Part shown: one piece after another, positions 1 to 4,924 of the stretch | Layout: each line of letters starts with the position of its first letter | Position numbering within the stretch: position 1 is the stretch's first letter | Source of the DNA: Planctomycetota bacterium | GTDB lineage: Bacteria > Planctomycetota > UBA11346 | Assembly: GCA_013816645.1 (NCBI GenBank) | Contig: JACDEC010000204.1 | Location: forward strand, 1-6,053 | Reading direction: 5' to 3' | Length of the DNA: 6,053 bases | The notes under the pieces: generated by a model | What the model was told of the DNA's origin: nothing | Database searches by the model: none | The model's input: only the letters and a program-made list of their open reading frames with translations | Program-made: the position numbers and the translations under genes

Positions 1-963
1 GATCTTCTTGTCGGTGGCGACCGAGACGTGGGTGGTCACGGGCTGGCCGAGGCTGCCGTAAGGGCCGCCTTTGGTGCGGGTGAAGAAGATCATGCGCGGG
101 TTGCGCTCGACGTAGGTGCGGACCTCTTCGGGATGGGTGTTGAAGTAGGCGCGCATGGTGCCCAGCGAAAGCTCCTCGCGCGTGATCTTGCCGTCGGCGA
201 TCAGGTCGTCGGCGATCTTGTGGTACTCGTGGCCGTTGGTGCCGTCGTAGCCGACGTCGATCATCTCGCCGCTGGTCAGGCGGATCTTGCCCGAGCCCTG
301 GACCTGCACGATGTAGGCTTCGAACTCGTCGGCGAAGTAGACCAGTTCCAGGCCCTTGAGCGCGCCGCCGCGCATCAGTTCGCCGCGCGGCGGATACGGG
401 CGGGTGCTGCCGTCGGGCATGCGCTGCAGGGCCATGGTGTCGTTGCCGACCTTCTGCAGGTCCGCGGGCCGCTTGTGGATCGGGAAGCGGTAGCGCGCGT
501 CGGGGGTCAGGCTGCCGGTGAAGATCGGCGTGTAATAGCCGGTGAACAGCACGGTGCCCTGGCCGTCGCAGCCGACGCTCATCAAGGCGCGGAACTGCGC
601 GCGGATCGCGCGGTTGAGCTCGACGTCGTCGGGCGTGCCGTCGAGCAGGCCGCGCAGCGCCTGCAGGCTGCGCACCGCCTGATCCTTGGTGATCTCGCCG
701 ATCGGGTAGTACGCATCGGCCGCCGGCTTGGCGAGGAAGGTGAGGCTGTAAGCGATGCCGGTGCGCAGCGCGGTGCGGTCGGCCGCAGTCAGCGCCAGCA
801 TCGGCAGCTGCGCGGTATCGACCTCGACCAGGGCCTGTTCGCCGGGCAGCAGCTGGTGGTTGTAGTCCTTCGCGGTCTCCTTCTTGCGGCCGCGGCGGCA
901 ACCCTCGGTCGGGATCAGCGCGAGCGGCAGGAGCACGAGGACGAGGAGCTGGCGGAGCGTCAT
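1..963 (-). CDS. mltA: Membrane-bound lytic murein transglycosylase A (MltA family), C-terminus beyond the window
   Basis: MltA enzymes cleave the MurNAc-GlcNAc bond of peptidoglycan non-hydrolytically, forming 1,6-anhydro-muropeptides, usually from the outer membrane facing the periplasm. The visible 321 residues hold a hydrophobic leader (residues 6-17), then Cys22 in TEGC, a poor lipobox lacking the usual Leu at -3. The MltA domain follows: GTVLFTGYYTPIF at 136-148, LKGLELVYFADEFEAYIVQVQGSG around 202-225, and YDGTNGHEY at 239-247, matching the QVQGSG and NGHAY signatures of E. coli MltA. GPYGSLGQPVT at 300-310 leads into the 3D domain, which begins at SVATDKK (314-320). The catalytic Asp lies later in the 3D domain, outside the window, so activity cannot be judged. 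ATG at 963 is the only start: no ATG, GTG or TTG occurs upstream in frame before a stop at 1012-1014. No Shine-Dalgarno is visible. The family call is firm; lipidation is an inference. Confidence 0.93.
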   Translation of the reverse strand, partial: MTLRQLLVLVLLPLALIPTEGCRRGRKKETAKDYNHQLLPGEQALVEVDTAQLPMLALTAADRTALRTGIAYSLTFLAKPAADAYYPIGEITKDQAVRSLQALRGLLDGTPDDVELNRAIRAQFRALMSVGCDGQGTVLFTGYYTPIFTGSLTPDARYRFPIHKRPADLQKVGNDTMALQRMPDGSTRPYPPRGELMRGGALKGLELVYFADEFEAYIVQVQGSGKIRLTSGEMIDVGYDGTNGHEYHKIADDLIADGKITREELSLGTMRAYFNTHPEEVRTYVERNPRMIFFTRTKGGPYGSLGQPVTTHVSVATDKKI

Positions 964-1008
964 GGGAGGGGAAGCTTTGCGCGTCGTGGCCCGACGTCCA
1001 GCCCGCGC

Positions 1009-1026
1009 CGGTCAGACCGTTGACCG
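1009..1026. promoter_or_regulatory. Operator-like dyad upstream of mltA
   Basis: CGGTCA (1009-1014) and TGACCG (1021-1026) form perfect 6-bp arms around a 6-bp spacer. The dyad sits about 46-63 bp upstream of the mltA start codon, where a repressor or activator site could lie. No cognate regulator is identified. Such short dyads also arise by chance in G+C-rich DNA, so this is only a candidate. Confidence 0.25.
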
Positions 1027-1191
1027 CCGGCATCTGGCTTGCTCGACGCCCAGGTTGGGACTCCGCCATGCCTGCGCTCCGCTCTCGTGACCTGTGCTCG
1101 CCGGGGCGGCTGCGCTAGGACACTGCCGCTGCGCTCCGGCACCCCTCCGGGGCGAGCGGCGGGGAGCCGCTCGTGGCTAGGCGGTCAACGG
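1017..1191. repeat. 12-bp perfect inverted repeat enclosing 151 bp
   Basis: CCGTTGACCGCC (1017-1028) is the exact reverse complement of GGCGGTCAACGG (1180-1191). The right arm covers the lysR stop codon; the left arm overlaps the dyad upstream of mltA. The enclosed DNA is rich in hairpins. No target-site duplication flanks the arms and no transposase gene is present, so a small non-autonomous element is possible but unproven. Confidence 0.4.
1142..1173 (-). terminator. Tandem GC hairpins just downstream of lysR, candidate terminator without a U-tract
   Basis: CGAGCGGC (1153-1160) and GCCGCTCG (1166-1173) form a perfect 8-bp stem with a 5-nt loop, beginning 11 nt after the lysR stop codon. 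A second small stem, CCCC/GGGG (1142-1145 with 1149-1152, 3-nt loop), follows directly in the direction of transcription. No T-run follows on the minus strand. This is therefore not a classical intrinsic terminator, but it could pause polymerase, protect the 3' end or belong to a REP-like element. Confidence 0.35.
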
Positions 1192-2078
1192 CCGTAGCGG
1201 ACGAGCGCCTCGAGCAGGGCAGCTTCCGCCGGCCACGGCTGGCGCCGCGGGTCGGTGATCGCCACGATCTGGCGGACCACGCGCAGGTCCGAGAGCGGCC
1301 AGGCCGCGAGCTCGCCACGGCGGGTCTCCTTGCGCACCGTCGGTTCGGGCAGGATCGCCAGGCCCAGGCCGGCGATGATCATCGCCTTGATGACCTCGGG
1401 GCTGTCGTGTTCGAGCACGACTTTGAGTTCATGACCAACGTCGTGCAGGCCGCGATCGAGCAGCCGGCGGGTCACCGTGCTCGGCGGCAGCAGGATGAAG
1501 TCCTCGTGCAGGTAGCTGCCGATCGACCGGCTGCGCGCGGGATGGCTGACCGGCAGGACCAGGACCAGGTCCTCTTCCCACAGCTTGGTGCACGACAGAC
1601 CGGGCGGATCGAATTCGACGGCGCACACCGCCATATCGAGCTCCCCGGTGGCGACCATCTCGGGCAGCCGCTCGCTGGTGCGGCAGATCAGGCGCAGGTT
1701 GACCCGGCGGTTGGCGGCGAGGTACGGGCGCAGGATCGAAGGCAGCGAATTGACCGCCACGCTCTCCGAGGCGCCGAGGCGCACCCGTCCGGCGGTGGTG
1801 CCGCTCGACGCCGCGAGGTTGCTGGTGACGCGGTTGAGTTCCTCGAGCAGCGGTCCCGCGCGGGCGACCAGTTCCTCGCCGCTCGAGGTCAGGCGCACCG
1901 CCCGGCCGACGCGATCGAACAGGCGCACGCCGAGGGTCTTCTCCAGGCCCATGACCTGGCGGCTCAAGGCGGGCTGACTGAGCTCGAGTTCCTGGGCGGC
2001 GCGGGTGAAGCTGCCCAGGCGCGCGACGGTCAGGGCCGAGAGCAGTTGGTCGGTGGCGGGGAGGGGTCCTTTGAGCAT
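1185..2078 (-). CDS. LysR-family transcriptional regulator
   Basis: The product is a one-component transcription factor of typical LTTR length, 297 residues from the chosen start. The N-terminal winged helix-turn-helix spans about residues 9-67: LLSALTVARLGSFTRAAQEL, then LSQPALSRQV as recognition helix (33-42), then LEKTLGVRLFDR and the wing region ending LTSSGEEL. A linker helix runs to about 90. The effector-binding domain (98 to about 292) starts RVRLGASESVAVNSLPSILRPYL and contains GELDMAVCAVE and the late segment GLGLAILPEP. The effector is not predictable. An open frame extends upstream to 2204, but that would overlap rnr and add 42 residues foreign to the family. ATG at 2078 gives the normal N-terminus; ATG at 2108 is possible but lies in a candidate -10. 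No well-spaced Shine-Dalgarno is visible. The gene is transcribed away from rnr, and LTTRs often control themselves and a divergent neighbour. Here the neighbour is a housekeeping RNase, so the link is uncertain. Confidence 0.93.
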   Translation of the reverse strand: MLKGPLPATDQLLSALTVARLGSFTRAAQELELSQPALSRQVMGLEKTLGVRLFDRVGRAVRLTSSGEELVARAGPLLEELNRVTSNLAASSGTTAGRVRLGASESVAVNSLPSILRPYLAANRRVNLRLICRTSERLPEMVATGELDMAVCAVEFDPPGLSCTKLWEEDLVLVLPVSHPARSRSIGSYLHEDFILLPPSTVTRRLLDRGLHDVGHELKVVLEHDSPEVIKAMIIAGLGLAILPEPTVRKETRRGELAAWPLSDLRVVRQIVAITDPRRQPWPAEAALLEALVRYGR

Positions 2079-2103
2079 GTCCCCGGCATCATGGTGCACG
2101 TTT

Positions 2104-2132
2104 TGCATACGCCAACCCAAAGAGCATACCAA
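2104..2132 (-). promoter_or_regulatory. Candidate sigma70-type promoter of lysR
   Basis: On the minus strand, TTGGTA (2132-2127, 4 of 6 matches to TTGACA) and TATGCA (2109-2104, 3 of 6 to TATAAT) are separated by 17 nt. This would start the transcript near 2097, about 20 nt before the preferred lysR ATG at 2078. Both hexamers overlap GCATAC repeats, which would suit autoregulation. The -10 match is weak. Confidence 0.25.
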
Positions 2133-2143
2133 TCGGGCATACC
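2105..2143. promoter_or_regulatory. Three GCATAC direct repeats between lysR and rnr, candidate LysR operator
   Basis: GCATAC occurs at 2105-2110, 2124-2129 and 2137-2142; the last two extend to GCATACC. The start-to-start spacings are 19 and 13 bp. A T-N11-A arrangement, the minimal LTTR box, spans T2127 to A2139, although its flanks are not a strong palindrome. The block is relatively A/T-rich for this window and sits between divergent start codons. The likely ligand is the adjacent LysR protein, which is an inference from position. Confidence 0.4.
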
Positions 2144-2170
2144 TGGGCTGGTGGAGTTTCCCGTTCCCAG

Positions 2171-2190
2171 CTCCTGTTGTCGCAGGAGGA
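2171..2190 (+). promoter_or_regulatory. Strong rnr ribosome-binding site inside a hairpin
   Basis: AGGAGGA (2184-2190) lies 6 nt before the ATG at 2197. It is the only textbook Shine-Dalgarno seen in the window and fixes the rnr start. CTCCTG (2171-2176) is complementary to CAGGAG (2183-2188), giving a 6-bp stem with a 6-nt loop that would cover most of the ribosome-binding site. Structure-controlled translation is possible. ATG at 2190 is out of frame and abuts the Shine-Dalgarno, so it is not used. Confidence 0.6.
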
Positions 2191-2196
2191 TGCGTC

Positions 2197-4566
2197 ATGC
2201 CCAAGGGTCAGAAACGTTCCAATCAGTCATCCAGCCAGCGCCGCCAGCCGTCGATCCCACGCCGCAACGATCCCAGCCGGTCCCACGGTCGGATGACCCG
2301 CTCGCCGCAGAGCCTCCCCCCCGACGCCACCGCCCGCCTGCTCGAGGCCTTGGCCAAGATCCCCGGCGGGGCCACCGGCCACCAGATCGCCGCGGCGATG
2401 AGCCTGGGTCCCAGCGCCGGCCGCGACATCGCCCAGACCCTGCGCCAACTCGTCGAACAGGGCCAGGTCCTCGAGGTCCGTCCCGGGCGCTACCAGGTTT
2501 CGGGCTCGGGCGGAGAGTACAGCGTCCTGCTCGAACCCGCCTTGCCCGGCGCCGCGCACGGCGTGGTGATGCAGGCGACCTTCCCCGATGGTCGGATCCT
2601 GCCCGTCCATCCCCGTCACAGCCTCGGCAGCAAGGCCGGCGACGTCTGCCAGGCGATGATCGGCGAAGACGACTTCGTGCTGATCACCCGCGTCATCCGC
2701 CGCACCGGACGCGAGGTCGTCGGCACCGTCAACTTCCGGCCGCAGGGTCTGGTGTTCGTGCCCGACAACCGCCGCGAGGGCGAGATGCCGGTGCTCGGCA
2801 CGTTCAGCGATTTCCACAACCGCTACCAGGCCGGCGATCGCGTGCTCGGCGCCATCGAGGTCGACCCCAGCGGACGCACCGGCGTGACCCTCTCGCGCAT
2901 CCTCGGCAAGGACAGCCCCGAGATCACCGACTTCACCTATGTCTGCGTGACCCATGACCTGCCCGACGCGCACCCGCGCGAGGTCGAGGAGCAGGCCGCG
3001 GCGGTGCCCAAGGATTTCCCGCCCGGCGAGCGCGAGGACCTGCGCGAGAAGCTGGTCTTCACCATCGACCCGGTGACCGCCAAGGACTTCGACGACGCGA
3101 TCAGCCTGGAACGGCGGCCCGAGGGCGGCTGGATCGTCGGCGTGCACATCGCCGACGTCAGCCACTACGTGCGCGACGACGGCACGCCGCTCGACACCGA
3201 GGCCGCCTGCCGCGGCACCTCGATCTACCTGATCAACCGCGTCATCCCCATGTTGCCCGAGGTCCTGTCCAACGGCCTGTGCAGTCTGGTCCCGAACGAG
3301 GACCGCTACACCCTCAGCGTGTTCCTCGAGATCGACCAGCACCTCAAGCTGGTCGGCAAGCGCTGCAGCGAATCGATCATCCGCAGCCGCCACCGCCTGA
3401 CCTACGAGCAGGCGCTGGAGATCCTCGAGAAGAAGGACGCGCCCGGCCAGTGGCCCAAGGACCTGGTCGACACCGTGCGCACCGTCGGCGACATCGCCCA
3501 GGGCCTGCGCAAGGGCCGCGAGCGCGCCGGCGCGCTCAACCTGTACTCGGTCGAGCACCGCTTCACCCTCGACGTCAACGGCATGCCGGTCGAGGTCTCC
3601 CAGGAGACCAGCGACGTCTCGCACCAGCTGATCGAGGAGTGCATGCTGCTGGCCAACCGCGCGGTCGCGGAATGGCTGGAGAGCAAGGGCTTCCCCTGCG
3701 TCTACCGCATCCACGCCAAGCCCGACGAGGATCGCCTCGGCCAGTTCGTGCAGATCCTCGAAGCCTACGGCATCGACGGCACCAACGTCTTCGAGCGCTT
3801 CGGCCTGCAGGCGATCCTCAAGCGGCTCGACCAGGAACCGCGCGCCGCCAAGCTGGTGCTGAATTTCATGTGCCTGCGCTCGTTCAAGAAGGCGGTCTAC
3901 GCCGTCGAGAACATCGGCCACTACGCGCTGGCCTTCGAATCGTACGCGCACTTCACCAGCCCGATCCGCCGCTACCCCGACCTGCTCGTGCACCGCCTGG
4001 TCAAGCGCGCGCTCGGACTCAGGGACTACAAGAGCGTCGAGATGCGCCCGAGCTACCTCGACGCGCTGGCCAAGCAGTCGAGCTACCTCGAGCAGCGCGC
4101 CGAGCTGGCCGAGCGCACCCTGCACGCGCGCAAGAGCGCCCGCTACCTGTCGCTGCGCATCGGCGAGACCTTCCCCGGCGTGGTCACCGGCGCCACCGGC
4201 GGCGCGCTGTTCGTGCAGATGATGGAGACCGGCATGGAGGGCATGCTGCCGGTGCGCGAGCTGACCGACGACTATTACGAGTACGACAACGAGCGCATGG
4301 CCCTGGTCGGCAGCCGCAGCGGCCGGGTGTTCGGTCCCGGCGCCGAGATCGACATCCGCGTGATCTCGGTCGACATCGAGCGCGCCGACGTGACCTTCGG
4401 CCTGGCCCCGGATGAGATCGACCTCAACAGCAAGGCGAGCGCCAGCGGTGGCGGACGCCACAGCAAGGGCGCTCCTCCCGGCGGCAAGCACCAGGCCGAA
4501 CGCGAGGACAAGCGCAAGCGCAAGGAAGGCGTGCGTTCGGAGCGCAAGGCGAAGCGGAGGAGGTAG
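2197..4566 (+). CDS. rnr: Ribonuclease R (RNB-family 3'-5' exoribonuclease)
   Basis: RNase R is a processive cytoplasmic 3'-5' exoribonuclease that degrades structured RNA and acts in mRNA, rRNA and tmRNA-linked quality control. The product is 789 residues (E. coli enzyme 813). In order: a basic, Ser/Arg-rich extension (1-42); a winged-helix domain (about 43-103, ATARLLEALAKIPGG to GRYQVS); two cold-shock-type domains (about 107-262), the first divergent; the RNB catalytic domain; an S1 domain (about 656-737, starting GETFPGVV); and a Lys/Arg-rich tail (738-789). The metal-binding motif TIDPVTAKDFDDAI supplies Asp291, 297, 299 and 300, spaced as E. coli Asp272, 278, 280 and 281. RGTSIYL carries Tyr344, probably the equivalent of catalytic-channel Tyr324, and SYAHFTSPIRRYPD (582-595) is the conserved RNB signature. 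All key residues are present, so it should be active. The start is set by AGGAGGA 6 nt upstream; the open frame extends back to 2005 but would overlap lysR. RNase II is less likely because of the winged helix, length and basic tail. Confidence 0.97.
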   Translation: MPKGQKRSNQSSSQRRQPSIPRRNDPSRSHGRMTRSPQSLPPDATARLLEALAKIPGGATGHQIAAAMSLGPSAGRDIAQTLRQLVEQGQVLEVRPGRYQVSGSGGEYSVLLEPALPGAAHGVVMQATFPDGRILPVHPRHSLGSKAGDVCQAMIGEDDFVLITRVIRRTGREVVGTVNFRPQGLVFVPDNRREGEMPVLGTFSDFHNRYQAGDRVLGAIEVDPSGRTGVTLSRILGKDSPEITDFTYVCVTHDLPDAHPREVEEQAAAVPKDFPPGEREDLREKLVFTIDPVTAKDFDDAISLERRPEGGWIVGVHIADVSHYVRDDGTPLDTEAACRGTSIYLINRVIPMLPEVLSNGLCSLVPNEDRYTLSVFLEIDQHLKLVGKRCSESIIRSRHRLTYEQALEILEKKDAPGQWPKDLVDTVRTVGDIAQGLRKGRERAGALNLYSVEHRFTLDVNGMPVEVSQETSDVSHQLIEECMLLANRAVAEWLESKGFPCVYRIHAKPDEDRLGQFVQILEAYGIDGTNVFERFGLQAILKRLDQEPRAAKLVLNFMCLRSFKKAVYAVENIGHYALAFESYAHFTSPIRRYPDLLVHRLVKRALGLRDYKSVEMRPSYLDALAKQSSYLEQRAELAERTLHARKSARYLSLRIGETFPGVVTGATGGALFVQMMETGMEGMLPVRELTDDYYEYDNERMALVGSRSGRVFGPGAEIDIRVISVDIERADVTFGLAPDEIDLNSKASASGGGRHSKGAPPGGKHQAEREDKRKRKEGVRSERKAKRRR

Positions 4567-4603
4567 TTGGGGAGAGCGTGCGGCTTGCGCTATAGAGGGC
4601 AGC

Positions 4604-4639
4604 GTGGGCGTGACCCGCAGCAGGCGCTAGCGCCGGCGC
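4604..4639 (+). terminator. Hairpin cluster downstream of rnr, weak terminator candidate
   Basis: GTGGG (4604-4608) can pair with CCCGC (4614-4618), including one G-U, around a 5-nt loop. It is followed by the perfect 12-bp palindrome GGCGCTAGCGCC (4623-4634), which overlaps the palindrome GCGCCGGCGC (4630-4639). No T-run follows, so intrinsic termination is not supported. The structures may instead protect the rnr 3' end, or belong to the inverted-repeat element they overlap. Confidence 0.2.
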
Positions 4640-4828
4640 AGGCGTGGACAGCCGCTGGGGGTGCCGTGACGCGACGGGCGTTGGTGCGCTGCCGCTGATC
4701 AGGCCGGGCGAAGTCAGGCAGCTCGCTGGATTTCCAGGCAGCGACAGCGTGTCGATGCGCGTCAGTGCATCTGCCCGCCCAGCTGTTGTCCACGGCTGTC
4801 CACGCCTGCGCTCGCGCTCGCGTCAGCT
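4619..4828. repeat. 36-bp imperfect inverted repeat bounding a ~210-bp element
   Basis: Positions 4619-4654 match the reverse complement of 4793-4828 at 31 of 36 positions. The inner 19 bp (4636-4654 against 4793-4811, GCGCAGGCGTGGACAGCCG) match perfectly. The arms are separated by 138 bp with no coding content. No obvious target-site duplication flanks the outer ends. It could be a small non-autonomous mobile element, a cruciform or large RNA hairpin, or paired protein-binding sites. Confidence 0.6.
4786..4804 (+). repeat. Two TGTCCACG repeats, 10 bp apart
   Basis: TTGTCCACG (4786-4794) and CTGTCCACG (4796-4804) share TGTCCACG with a period of 10 bp, one helical turn. An inverted third copy, CGTGGACA (4643-4650), lies in the left arm of the longer inverted repeat. 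TTGTCCACG is one base from TTGTCCACA, the DnaA box form of high-G+C bacteria such as actinomycetes, but only one such near-match is present. A protein-binding site is plausible, and its ligand is unknown. Confidence 0.35.
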
Positions 4829-4924
4829 TGTTGCTTCATCCCACCCCGCACGCCGCGCTCCGCACACCTCACGCCGTCTCCCCTCACTGGTCTTTCACGC
4901 CCGCGCGCTAAGCTCATCGAGCTC

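Larger units (their letters stand above)
964..1184. other. Non-coding spacer between lysR and mltA
   Basis: This 221-bp stretch separates two minus-strand genes, downstream of lysR and upstream of mltA. I see no credible gene in it; the open frames crossing it are short and Arg/Pro-rich. It holds a dyad close to the mltA start, a 12-bp inverted repeat, a block of GC-rich hairpins next to the lysR stop, and GCTGCGCT twice (1109-1116 and 1128-1135). The mltA promoter is expected here, but no convincing -35/-10 pair is recognisable on the minus strand. Confidence 0.7.
4567..4924. other. 358-bp non-coding stretch after rnr
   Basis: I find no convincing gene here. Short frames on both strands, such as a GTG-started one from 4644, are Arg/Ser-rich and have no Shine-Dalgarno. 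The region contains small GC hairpins after rnr, a long imperfect inverted repeat (4619-4828), a small CTGG/CCAG hairpin (4726-4737) and the direct repeat AGCTCAT at 4911-4917 and 4920-4926, the second overlapping the next start codon. The promoter of the downstream gene should lie here, but no clear -35/-10 pair stands out. Confidence 0.65.

Noticed and set aside
28..1023. 331-codon plus-strand frame opposite mltA
   Set aside because: The minus strand encodes a clear MltA protein over the same span; the plus-strand product has no domain signature.
2079..2204. N-terminally extended lysR start at 2204
   Set aside because: It would overlap the rnr start and add 42 residues with no place in the LysR fold; the winged helix begins normally from the ATG at 2078.
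1173..2957. 594-codon plus-strand frame across lysR and into rnr
   Set aside because: It is antisense to lysR and out of frame with rnr, with an Arg/Pro/Gln-rich product typical of a shadow frame.
2227..4491. 754-codon open frame antisense to rnr
   Set aside because: It lies wholly opposite a certain RNase R gene, and its Ala/Asp/Val/Leu/His-rich product has no recognisable domain. High-G+C codon use leaves such antisense frames open.
4567..4924. tRNA or CRISPR array in the gene-free stretch
   Set aside because: No cloverleaf with a TTC-type T-arm and no regularly spaced repeats with unique spacers are visible; only two short copies and an inverted repeat are present.
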